Part shown: piece after piece, positions 18,407-26,124 of the stretch
Numbering within the stretch: the stretch's first letter is position 1
Layout of the letters: each line of letters opens with the position of its first letter
Origin: Synechococcus sp. SynAce01
Lineage (GTDB): Bacteria; Cyanobacteriota; Cyanobacteriia; PCC-6307; Cyanobiaceae
DNA length: 64,000 nt
Assembly (NCBI RefSeq): GCF_001885215.1
Contig: NZ_CP018091.1
Coordinates: forward strand, 1 to 64,000
Direction of reading: 5' to 3'
Notes under the pieces: model-generated
The model's input: the letters and a program-made list of their open reading frames with translations, nothing else
The model's database searches: none
Told to the model about the DNA's origin: nothing
Translations under genes and position numbers: made by a program

Positions 18407-19525
18407 TTAACCCAGCAGATCGCTGGGGACATCTCCCAGGCCATCACCAGCAGGGGGATCGGGCATGGTGGCCACTTCAAGCTGCAGCCGCTCGGCCTCA
18501 GACAACATTTCGGCTTTGGTCATCGATTGATCCAGGTGGATCCCGAAGTCCTGCAGGCAGTGATCGGTGATCTCAGCCTTCGTCATCGAAGCAAAATCGA
18601 CAGGTTTCGCTTCCGGCTTCCCTTCAAGCTTGGCTTCCGCCTCCTGCTCCAGGCGCTCGGCCTCAGCCACCATCTCCTTCTTGGTCATCGATTGATCCAG
18701 GGCGACGCCGTAGACCTCCAGGCAGTGAGATGTCATCTCGTCCCTGGTCATCGCGGTGAAACCAGAGAAATAGGGCTCTGGCTCGGGTTCACCCTCGATC
18801 TTGGAATCAACGGGAGCAGGATCATCTTGGGTGGGGAGGACCTCAAGCATCGCCGGATCACTCTGACCCGCGCTATTGACAAGAATCACCGGCAATTTAA
18901 TTGGCCGTCTGATCGCGCTTGAATCAAAGATAAAACTGCACTCTGTGTCGCTTGTATAGGTGTAATTAGAATCAGCAGATTGCAAGGCTCCATTCACGAG
19001 AAGATCACCTGTTGCCTCGATGCCGGTGCCGACCACTGACACGTTCACAGGCTTGCCCCTCACCTCCAGAGGCTCCTCGGGATTGAGCTCAACGATCACC
19101 GGCAGCACCGGACCAGGGTCCGGGGGGTCAACGGGATCGGTCGGGTCCGTGGGGTCGGTGCCGCCATCGCCCACTGCGTCTGTCGAGATCGGCAACACCG
19201 CCTGCCACTCCAGCTTCAACCAGCCCTCCAGGTGGCAGGGATGAACGAAGCGATCCACCTCGCCTGGCTTGCGGATGCGCAGCATCCCCTCCGGCGTCTC
19301 CAGATAGGGCGCGCTCGCCAGGACCGGCTCGCGCACGGTCGGATCCACAGGTTCGATCCGGTCGCTGATCAGGTGTTCAAGGTCATCAGAAGGCGGCGCC
19401 AGCAGGTCCGGGCGGGCCGACACCTCAGCAGCCTGCGGCGGCGCCCACGGCTCGCCAGGCCTCGACGGGATCACGCGCATCGTGCCCTCTTGAGCCTGTA
19501 GAAACGGTTCCAGTTTCGGCATCAC
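18407..19525 (-). CDS. Phage structural protein with two HeH/LEM-like repeats
   Basis: A 372-residue protein in three parts. The N-terminal 125 residues are of unknown fold. An acidic Pro/Asp/Thr linker (DPTDPTDPVDPPDPG) follows, then an IPT/TIG-like beta segment (about 140-225). Two copies of a 35-residue HeH/LEM-like helical unit lie at about 257-292 and 312-347; both contain LDQSMTK and E-x-ERL. HeH units occur in phage proteins that contact nucleic acid or other particle proteins. A 98-base gap separates it from the next gene. The ORF is intact. Confidence 0.6.
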   Translation of the reverse strand: MMPKLEPFLQAQEGTMRVIPSRPGEPWAPPQAAEVSARPDLLAPPSDDLEHLISDRIEPVDPTVREPVLASAPYLETPEGMLRIRKPGEVDRFVHPCHLEGWLKLEWQAVLPISTDAVGDGGTDPTDPTDPVDPPDPGPVLPVIVELNPEEPLEVRGKPVNVSVVGTGIEATGDLLVNGALQSADSNYTYTSDTECSFIFDSSAIRRPIKLPVILVNSAGQSDPAMLEVLPTQDDPAPVDSKIEGEPEPEPYFSGFTAMTRDEMTSHCLEVYGVALDQSMTKKEMVAEAERLEQEAEAKLEGKPEAKPVDFASMTKAEITDHCLQDFGIHLDQSMTKAEMLSEAERLQLEVATMPDPPAGDGLGDVPSDLLG

Positions 19526-19530
19526 AGCAC

Positions 19531-19956
19531 TCAGGCGTGGGTGAGACCGGCGTAGGCGCCAGCAGGGGTGCTCGGAGTCAGCGTGCAGCGGGCATACACA
19601 AAGGCGTGCTCCTTCACGTTCGCCGCATCAGCAGGGGCCATCAGCAGGGCACCGCCGCTGATCGTTGCTTCCACCTGGCCGCCGGCAGCCGGCACCGCCA
19701 CCGACGCTGCCGTGACCCAGGTGCCGATCGTGCCGTCCTTCAGTTCAGGCGCCAGCTCCAGCAAAAATGTCACCGCAGCAGCAGCGCCCGGGTGCTGAGC
19801 AAGAAAGGTGAAGTGACCCGCTGCATCCAGCGGCGTGCTGATCTTCACCACCTCAGCGCTGGCTCTGACCCGCTCAAACGGATCGGTGGCGCTGTGGTTG
19901 ATCCAGCCCACCAACGTCGTAACTGCATCAATCAGTTTGTTGGCCATTGCAGCCAT
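19531..19956 (-). CDS. Small phage head protein (decoration/stabilising type)
   Basis: A 141-residue Ala/Thr-rich beta protein directly downstream of the capsid gene. No motif identifies it, but position, size and composition suit a head decoration or stabilising protein. A minor tail protein is the alternative. The start at MAAMANKLID has a second Met three codons in. A short A-rich stretch (about 19990-19996) separates it from the capsid gene. Confidence 0.5.
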   Translation of the reverse strand: MAAMANKLIDAVTTLVGWINHSATDPFERVRASAEVVKISTPLDAAGHFTFLAQHPGAAAAVTFLLELAPELKDGTIGTWVTAASVAVPAAGGQVEATISGGALLMAPADAANVKEHAFVYARCTLTPSTPAGAYAGLTHA

Positions 19957-20026
19957 GGTCGTGTCCTCTCAATCAAAGGTGGATAGATCTAAAAAAGGAG
20001 TGGGCTTAGGTGAGCAGATCGAGCAA

Positions 20027-20928
20027 TCAGGTCACGACAGGACTGACGTCATACAGCCGAGCAATCGCCCGGCTGTTGCACACCGCAAAGCCCACGTACC
20101 AATCCACCCGGGTGCGAAACACCGGGGCGTCCTGCACTTCGCCGAAGTCCCGCACCGAGAGGCCGTAGCGGCCCTCGAACGGTCCCTGCAGGCCGGTCAT
20201 CAGCTCATCACCCAGGGCGCAGCAGTAGAAGCTGGTGGTGCCGCCGGCTTCATCGAAGCCCAGCACCTGGTTGCCGCTGGCGTCCTCATCCACCACGAGG
20301 ATTTCGACGTCCTCAAACCAGTGCCGGCCATCCACCACCTGGTAGAGATCAGCGCTGAGCACCTGGCGGCTGGCGGTGCTGATCTGGCGGCGACCAGCCT
20401 TGCTGGTGATCAGCACCTTCTCGCCACCGTTGGCGTTCACCGAATCCACCAGCGATTCGAGCTTGGTGAGCTTCACCGAGCCGCCTTCGTTATCGATGGT
20501 CTGGGGAGCAGCAGGGGGGAGACGCTTGCTCAGCCCGTTGAAGGCACGTGGATCAAAGGTGGCATCGCCGTTGATGATCGCCGCCTCCAGGGTGAGGCGC
20601 ATCGAGCGCACCTTCTGCTCGGTCTGGCTGGCGCGGGACTCGGGGCCATTGAGGTCAACGATCGAGCGATCCACGTCGAGATCGCCACCGAAGAGGTGCA
20701 CGAACTCCGAATCGTTCTCGACGGCGCCGTAATCCCTGCGGTAGCCCTCATTGACAGCGCGGAAGCCAACGCGAGGCAGCTTCACCTCTTTGGCGAATTG
20801 CAAGGCACCACCAGCAAGGTTGCGCCAAGTCATGCGGCGAAGCAGTTCACCTTCAACGAAGGTCTTGGTGACCGCCAGGCGGTCAACCCTCGTCTCATGC
20901 TTCATCGCCTCGATAAGGTGAGGCCCAT
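20027..20928 (-). pseudogene. Phage major capsid protein with a frameshift at the fifth codon
   Basis: The main frame encodes about 290 residues typical of an HK97-fold capsid family: LIEAMKHETRVDRLA, ELLRRMTWRNLAGGALQFAKEVKLP, GFRAVNEGY, GGDLDVDR, SRASQTEQK, IINGDATFDPRAFNGL. Family members usually begin M-x-L-T-L-x-E-A. An ATG at 20928 with a well-placed GGAG five bases upstream encodes MGLTL in another frame, and one missing base joins it to IEAMK. The uninterrupted frame starts only at a GTG (20965) without a Shine-Dalgarno sequence. I therefore read the gene as recently broken at its start. Confidence 0.65.
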
Positions 20929-21053
20929 GGTCACTCCGGGGGTCTGGCCCCAGCAACGTCACCACCTATTGCCAGCACCACCGCAGCTGATGGGATATGG
21001 GGGGCTGACGGGCTCTTGTGGCCTGAGGCGGCGGCGGCGGGGTTCGTCACGAT

Positions 21054-21124
21054 CCACGGCGGCGCAAGGGCGGCGCAAGTCCGCGAGGCCGCTGCGCGGT
21101 CGCGGCCCCTTGCCCTCGCCGTGG
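21054..21124 (+). repeat. Leader inverted repeat, copy 1
   Basis: Left arm CCACGGCGGCGCAAGGG and right arm CCCTTGCCCTCGCCGTGG can pair, with an inner GGCCGC/GCGGCC stem. The right arm ends 31 bases before the ATG at 21156. One of six related elements with CAAGGG on the left and CCCTTG on the right, all in front of plus-strand genes. The conserved spacing at copies 1 to 3 points to a cis-acting leader rather than a random palindrome. Confidence 0.65.
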
Positions 21125-21155
21125 TTTCGCTCGAAGTCCCTCCGGCCTTCCTGCC

Positions 21156-21690
21156 ATGGCACCGCAAATCCTGCTCATCCAGCGCCGCTCTCAGCTCAGT
21201 GGCTACAGCGCCTATTGCTCAATCAAGCGCCAGATCGCCCACGATGAATCGCTCACGCCCCGCGTCCTCGCCTGGCTGGTGCAATGCCCGCTGCAGGCAC
21301 TCTCGGCCTGGCGGTCGGCCGATCTGGTTGGCCCATGGCGGCGAGTGGGCCGAGCGCCACGAGCTGGAAAGCTTCCGCTGGGAGCTCAAAGGCAGCACGA
21401 TCATCCACGGCAAGGCGGTGAGCGTCATGCCCGATGAGATCACCGGCGGCTGGCGGGCACTCACTGAAGGAGAAGCCGAGCATGCCCACAAAGATCTCTG
21501 GGGCTTGATGGGGGCCATCACCCAGGCCAAAATGCCGCTCGATTTCAACTTCAAGTTGAGGCTCAGCCCCCAGGAGCTGAAGGCCTATGAAGCGGCCGAT
21601 GAAGCCGGCAGGCTTGAAATGCGCCATCGGGTCTCTGGGCTGGTCAAAGAGCGCCGCAAACAGGCAGCTGCCATCGGCTGGGCGGCCTGA
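21156..21690 (+). pseudogene. Phage-type hypothetical protein, frameshifted
   Basis: Starts at ATG 21156 behind a leader inverted repeat and encodes MAPQILLIQRRSQLSGYSA. The frame is lost near 21325, where a +1 step gives LAHGGEWAERHELESFRWELKG and a hydrophilic C-terminus ending KQAAAIGWAA. The two parts have matching codon use and no internal stops. No domain is recognised. The C-terminal part (LTEGEAEHAHKDLWGLM, MPLDFNFKLRLSPQELKAYEAADEAGR) is helical and charged. Confidence 0.4.
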
Positions 21691-21844
21691 GGCCCAAGGC
21701 CCACCGGGAGCCTCAATCCCGGCACCAAAACACCGTGTGGCGGGCGGCCAGGGCGGAGGGGATCAGCAAGCAAGTCAGTAGAGAACACGGTGACGGCGGG
21801 CGCCGTCGCTTGGATGTGGGCTGCGCACAGGCCCCTTCATGGTC

Positions 21845-21954
21845 GGTGGGCGCCTCAAGGGCTGCGCAAGGCCGGCTTGGTTGCGCCGCTGCGCGGCTGT
21901 GGGGCTGCGCAGGCGCTCCGCACGGACGCTGGCCGGCCCCTTGACCCGCCCACC
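21845..21954 (+). repeat. Leader inverted repeat, copy 2
   Basis: Left arm GGTGGGCGCCTCAAGGG pairs with right arm CCCCTTGACCCGCCCACC across a 75-base GC-rich loop that has its own short stems. The right arm ends 31 bases before the ATG at 21986, the same spacing as copy 1. Confidence 0.6.
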
Positions 21955-21985
21955 GCCTGCTTCTGGGTCCTGCGCTGCGCCACCA

Positions 21986-22188
21986 ATGGCCACCACGCAC
22001 CGCTCCACCCGCTCCCGCTTCAGTGCCTTGAGCTCCAGCCGCCTAGAGGATCTGCAATGGATCGCCTCAGGTCAGCCGCGCCATGCCGCCGTGTCGCGGA
22101 GCTGGCCGGGCAGATCCTCTTTGAGCGCCAGCTCGCCACTCCGGCCCGCTGCCCGGTGGGGGTAGGGCTGCAGGAGCTGCCCTTCTAA
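21986..22188 (+). pseudogene. Small protein behind a leader hairpin, possibly frameshifted
   Basis: From ATG 21986 the frame gives MATTHRSTRSRFSALSS and RLEDLQWIASG and would stop at 22165. A different frame in the second half reads AELAGQILFERQLAT and LQELPF to 22188 and looks more protein-like. I suspect one indel near 22080. No function is recognised; the gene is called because of its leader repeat and spacing. Confidence 0.3.
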
Positions 22189-22296
22189 GGCGGCCAGGGG
22201 CCGAGGCATTCAGCGGCGGGGCTTCTGCCCGCCTTTCTGCTGACACCTGGCGGCTAGGCCGCTGGCAAGAGGAGGAGAACGTCGCCCAACACGGCA

Positions 22297-23022
22297 ATGC
22301 CCACCCCCATGACCGTGGCGCGGTTGATGGACCGCTTCCAGTACTTCGAGAGCAAACAGCAGCAGCAAGACGCCGTGGCGATGCTGCACGACGCGATCGG
22401 GCGGATCGAGCAGCAGCAGGGCCAGGCCGAAATCCTGCTGGAAGAGGCGCCATGGGCTCTGCGTTTCAGCGAGTCACCGCCAGCACCGCCGGCACCAGCC
22501 TTCGCCAACCCGCTGGTGGTGCCCTACTTCTCCCAGAACGACAACGCCAGCGGCACCGGCTACCGCGAGTGCTTCTCCTCGAGCTGCGCCATGCTCGCCG
22601 CCTACTGGGGCAAGGTCAGCAGCGATGACGCCTACAACGTCATTCGCGCCCAGTACGGCGACAGCACCGAGGCCCAGGCCCAGCTCTCAGCCCTGCGTTC
22701 GCTCGGGCTGGAGGCCAACTTTTTCACCAATGGCGTCACCGCCGATCTGATCAAAGAGATCGACGCCGGCCGGCCCGTCGCCACCGGCTGGCTGCACAAA
22801 GGCCCCAGCTCCAGCCCATCGGGCAGCGGCCACTGGACCGTGGTGACCGGCTACGAAGCGAGCGGCTGGATTCACAACGATCCCAACGGTGAGGCCAATC
22901 TCGTCGGTGGTGGGTACACCAGCAACCTCAACGGCAAGGGCCAGCACTACAGCGCCAAGAACTGGGATCCCCGCTGGAGGCCAGGCGGCAGCGGCGGCTG
23001 GTTCCTGGTTTGTAAGGGCTGA
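22297..23022 (+). CDS. C39-like cysteine peptidase, phage-associated
   Basis: A 241-residue protein with an N-terminal coiled-coil-like, Gln-rich stretch (about 10-50) and a papain-like C39_2 peptidase domain (about 70-240). The catalytic Cys lies in RECFSSSCAMLAAYWG, the His in GSGHWTVVTGYE, and the Asp/Asn in HNDPNGEANLVGG. Such proteins sit in cyanobacterial prophage lysis regions and may cut peptide cross-links or process a phage protein. No signal peptide is visible. It is followed after 8 bases by the broken lysin gene, so the two probably form a lysis cassette. Confidence 0.8.
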   Translation: MPTPMTVARLMDRFQYFESKQQQQDAVAMLHDAIGRIEQQQGQAEILLEEAPWALRFSESPPAPPAPAFANPLVVPYFSQNDNASGTGYRECFSSSCAMLAAYWGKVSSDDAYNVIRAQYGDSTEAQAQLSALRSLGLEANFFTNGVTADLIKEIDAGRPVATGWLHKGPSSSPSGSGHWTVVTGYEASGWIHNDPNGEANLVGGGYTSNLNGKGQHYSAKNWDPRWRPGGSGGWFLVCKG

Positions 23023-23030
23023 GCAGAACC

Positions 23031-23540
23031 ATGGCCGACCTCAGCAACCTGCAGCACTGGCTGTCCTTCTTCTGCACCAGCACCGTCACCCGGGCCAGCC
23101 TGGGTGCCATTGCGCCACTGAGCCCGCAGGAAGCCGCCGGGTTCATCGGCTGCATGATCGTGGAGACAGGCTCCACTGATCTCTCTGATCTCGATGTGAT
23201 CGAGGCGGGCAGCGGCGCCGGCCGCGGGGCCATGCAGTACACCGGCCTGCGCCGACCGCCCTACGACGCCGCCAGGGAGCAAGCACTGAGCGAGGGGATC
23301 GATCCCAACAGCAATGAGTGGCAGGAGATCTACTTCGCCCAGGAGTACGCCGGCCTGCACGATCCAGCCGAAGGTTCCCTGATCGGCTGGTGCTGCGTCT
23401 TTGAGACCGCCCGCTGGCCTGGATCCAGCTGCTGCTGCCGCCTACTGGACCGGTCAGCCGAAGCGGTGAGGGCTACTTCAGGCCCGGCACACCCCACAGC
23501 GAACGTCGTCAGGCAGAAGCGCTGCACGTCTGGGACTGAT
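23031..23540 (+). pseudogene. Phage lysin (muramidase/GH19-like), frameshifted twice
   Basis: Begins MADLSNLQHWLSFFCTS and carries a lysozyme-like core with GAGRGAMQYTGL (the G-R-G-x-x-Q pattern of GH19/muramidase enzymes) and NEWQEIYFAQEYAGL. Near 23410 the frame must step +1 to give PPAGLDPAAAAAYWTG, then again near 23455 to give EGYFRPGTPHSERRQAEALHVWD and the stop. Both repaired segments fit a cell-wall hydrolase and no stop interrupts them, so the inactivation looks recent. The catalytic Glu cannot be assigned with confidence. Confidence 0.55.
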
Positions 23541-23691
23541 CGAAACCGGAGACCTGCTCATCCCCAGCGAGCCAGACCATGGACGGACGATCTGAGCCAC
23601 CACACAGCAGAGCTCACCACCAGCAGCCGGGGGGCTGCCGGTAAAACCACCGTTCGACCGCGAACGCTTCCTCTTTGTCCTGCTCGCAGCG

Positions 23692-23886
23692 GTGATCATC
23701 AGCGAGTTCTCGATCTATCTTCTCGCTGGGACGGTGTGCGCCTGGCGTCTGGTCTTCCTCGATGCCAAAGCCTGCCCAGAGTTTCTGATGCGGCTGCATA
23801 CAGCCACTGAGTCCGCCCTCAACTTGATCCTCGCCCTGCTCGGTGGTGCCGCCATCGGCAGCAGCGTCAGCAGGGGCAAGCCGTAA
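23692..23886 (+). CDS. Small membrane protein, holin-like
   Basis: At least 64 residues with two hydrophobic segments (IISEFSIYLLAGTVCAW and LNLILALLGGAAIGSS) and a short basic tail (SRGKP). The position right after the lysin suggests a holin. The open frame continues upstream as PPFDRERFLFVLLAAV, which would give a better first membrane helix, but only non-ATG starts are available there. The true start may therefore be near 23640. Confidence 0.45.
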   Translation: MIISEFSIYLLAGTVCAWRLVFLDAKACPEFLMRLHTATESALNLILALLGGAAIGSSVSRGKP

Positions 23887-23980
23887 ATGGCAGGAACGAT
23901 CCGGGCAAGCAGCTGCCGTGATCAAGGGTCCGTGGTGGCCGCCACTCATCCGCTCCCAGCTTGCCCTTCTCTGCGTTTCG

Positions 23981-24012
23981 GGCTGGTGGTGCGCGTTTTT
24001 CGCACACCAGCC
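23981..24012 (+). promoter_or_regulatory. Hairpin abutting the sigma-factor start codon
   Basis: GGCTGGTGGTGCG and CGCACACCAGCC form a 12-base-pair stem with one bulge around a T-rich loop, ending directly before the ATG at 24013. It would hide any ribosome-binding site, so translation of the sigma gene may need this hairpin to open. The alternative is an operator for a dimeric repressor. Confidence 0.5.
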
Positions 24013-24571
24013 ATGCCCCGTCCCCTCTCCGCACGCGATGCCCTGATCCTGGAGTTCCTGCCACTCGCCGATGCCAGCGGCGGCGGCTTCTCTCGCCAAT
24101 TCGCCGGCCTGATCGAGCGAGAAGATGCGATCCAGGTCGCCAGATTGGCCCTCACCACAGCAGTGAGCCGGCTCAGCAAGCGCAGCACAGCCCAGCCTTC
24201 TCAGGGCCACCATCGCGGCGCACTGCGTCACCATCTCCGCGATCGCGTCCGCCTGGTGCGGGTGTCACGCCGTGAGCATGAGAAAGGCACCACCCGTTCC
24301 GGCACGAAAGCTTGGATCAGCCGCAGCCCAAAACCGGTTTCTGCCTGCTGGATTTGATCCCTGCTGAGGCCAGCGCAGAGCAGAGCGAAGAGTCAGGCAA
24401 GCTCGAAGCATGCTGGATCAACTTCCGGCCAATCAGGCCGCCGTGCTCAGGCTGCACATCCTCGAGGGCCTCTCGATTCGCCAGGCGGCAGAAGCCATGG
24501 GGGTGAGCCACACCACAGCCCACCGGCTGGAGCGCAAGGCACTGGCCAGCCTCAGGGCGGAGCTGGCCTGA
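24013..24571 (+). pseudogene. Phage-type sigma-70-like factor, frameshifted
   Basis: Three frames together give a sigma factor of about 185 residues. The first part holds ARDALILEFLPLADA and LIEREDAIQVARLALTTAVSRL, resembling sigma region 2, then LRHHLRDRVRLVRVSRREHE like region 3. After a shift near 24295 comes PFRHESLDQPQ and LLDLIPAEASAEQSEE. After another near 24410 comes the region 4 helix-turn-helix LSIRQAAEAMGVSHTTAHRLERKAL. Both shifts need a -1 correction. It resembles the small sigma factors of cyanobacterial mobile elements and probably once switched on phage genes. Confidence 0.55.
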
Positions 24572-24600
24572 GGGCCATGGCCCTGCATCACACCTACGAG

Positions 24601-24810
24601 TCAGACCAGCTCCAGCGCCGTGTTGCGGCGCAGGTAGGTCTCCAGCTCAAGCTTGCGGATCACCCGCGACTCGTGGTTGTTGCTGATCTGAACCTTCTGG
24701 CCGCTCATTGAAGCCGTCACCCGCCAGGGGCCAGGGCTCGCGGGTCGAGCATCTAAGGCCGCCGGCGACTCACCCAGCAGGGCCGCCAATTCATCCCGTT
24801 CTCCAGCCAT
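24601..24810 (-). CDS. Small hypothetical protein
   Basis: A 69-residue basic protein (MAGERDELAALLGESP at the start, LELETYLRRNTALELV at the end) with no recognised domain. It is convergent with the sigma gene. The copy of CTGGCAATAG at 24833-24842 lies 22 bases upstream of its ATG, as in front of two phage structural genes. Coding status is moderately likely. Confidence 0.4.
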   Translation of the reverse strand: MAGERDELAALLGESPAALDARPASPGPWRVTASMSGQKVQISNNHESRVIRKLELETYLRRNTALELV

Positions 24811-24969
24811 TCAGCACAAGGCCACTCATCAGCTATTGCCAGAGGGGCGGTTGCAAAAGCCAGTGAACACATCACCCTCAGCCGTCAGCAATGAGGAAGT
24901 GCGGGCGCTGGAAAACGTCAAGAAACGCCTCTGACCAGAGGGTTGAGTCGCGCAGGTTTCCTCATGGTC

Positions 24970-25024
24970 TGCGGCGGCGCAAGGGCTGACGCGAGCGGCT
25001 GGCGCCGCCCTTGCCCTCGCCGCA
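24970..25024 (+). repeat. Leader inverted repeat, copy 3
   Basis: Left arm TGCGGCGGCGCAAGGGC and right arm GCCCTTGCCCTCGCCGCA, very close in sequence to copy 1. The right arm ends 32 bases before the ATG of the ArdC gene (25057). This is the clearest member of the family because the downstream gene is intact and recognisable. Confidence 0.7.
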
Positions 25025-25056
25025 AGTGCCATTCGGGGCACTGCGCAATCCTGTCC

Positions 25057-25971
25057 ATGGCCACCAAAACCCGCTCACGCCGAGGCCGTAAAGCCTCAGA
25101 GGGTCCATCGCCCGCAGAAGCGATCGTGGCCGATCTCATCAGCCTGCTGGAAGCGGGCACCACGCCTTGGCGCAAGCCCTGGGAAGCCAGTGGCGGCGGT
25201 CACCACGTCAATCTGCTCTCCGGTCACCGCTACAGCGGCGCCAATCCGATCCTGCTCACCCTCGGCATGCACCTGCGGGGTTCCGCCCTGCCCTTCTGGT
25301 GCGGCTTTGCCGAAGCCAAGAAGCTCGGAATCTTCCCCAAGAAGGGCTCCAAAGCCGTTCGCATCCTGCGGCCCCAGCTGCACAGCCGCGAAGAGGAGGG
25401 CGAAGGCGGTGAAATCTCCCTGAAGAGCTGGGCCAGCTTCCGCCCCGTAGCCATCTTCAATTCCAGCGATCTGCAAGGCGAGGCGCTAGAAGGCCTGATC
25501 GCCAGCCGCAAGGCGATCGAAGAGCCTCAGGTGCGGCCAGAGCCTGAGCGCCACGCCGCTGCAGAAGCCACCCTCTCCGCCTGGTGTGTGCCAATCAGTC
25601 GCGCTGGGGATCGGGCTTTCTACATGCCAGAGCTCGATCGCATCCAGCTGCCGGAGCGCCATGCTTTCACCAGCAGCACCGGCCACTACGCCACCTGGGC
25701 GCACGAGGTCATCCACTCCACAGGGCACAACAGCCGGCTCAAGCGGAATCTTTCCGGCGCCATGGGCTCCCACAGCTACGCCCGCGAGGAGCTGGTCGCT
25801 GAGCTGGGCGCGGTGCTGCTGGGGGATCGGCTGGAGATCGGGGCTGCGCTGGAAGGCCATGCCGCTTATATGGGCCACTGGATCGAGATGCTCAAGGCTG
25901 AGCAGAGGGTGCTCTTTCAGGTGCTCAGCGAGGCGCGGCAGGCGGCGGATTTGATCTGCCCGAATAGTTGA
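25057..25971 (+). CDS. ardC: ArdC-type antirestriction protein (zincin)
   Basis: A 304-residue ArdC-like protein. The N-terminal half is the single-stranded-DNA-binding domain (TTPWRKPWEASGGGHHVNLLSG, RYSGANPILL, KKGSKAV). The C-terminal half is a zinc metallopeptidase-like domain with HEVIHSTGH, the HExxH site, and a downstream ARELVAELGAVLL-type Glu helix. ArdC proteins travel on plasmids and phages and protect incoming DNA from restriction. The gene is intact. It sits behind leader repeat copy 3 and faces the end of the large defence operon. Confidence 0.85.
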   Translation: MATKTRSRRGRKASEGPSPAEAIVADLISLLEAGTTPWRKPWEASGGGHHVNLLSGHRYSGANPILLTLGMHLRGSALPFWCGFAEAKKLGIFPKKGSKAVRILRPQLHSREEEGEGGEISLKSWASFRPVAIFNSSDLQGEALEGLIASRKAIEEPQVRPEPERHAAAEATLSAWCVPISRAGDRAFYMPELDRIQLPERHAFTSSTGHYATWAHEVIHSTGHNSRLKRNLSGAMGSHSYAREELVAELGAVLLGDRLEIGAALEGHAAYMGHWIEMLKAEQRVLFQVLSEARQAADLICPNS

Positions 25972-26124
25972 TCACGACGAGGGTTTAGCGGCTGCAAGCT
26001 GATGGCAGCATGGGCATCGAGGCCCTTCAGCGGCACGACATCCGAGATAGTTGCCGCCGATTCTTGGCCCTCAATCACCAGATTGATCAGTCAGAGCGCC
26101 TTGGCGAATGCACGTAGAAGGTAG

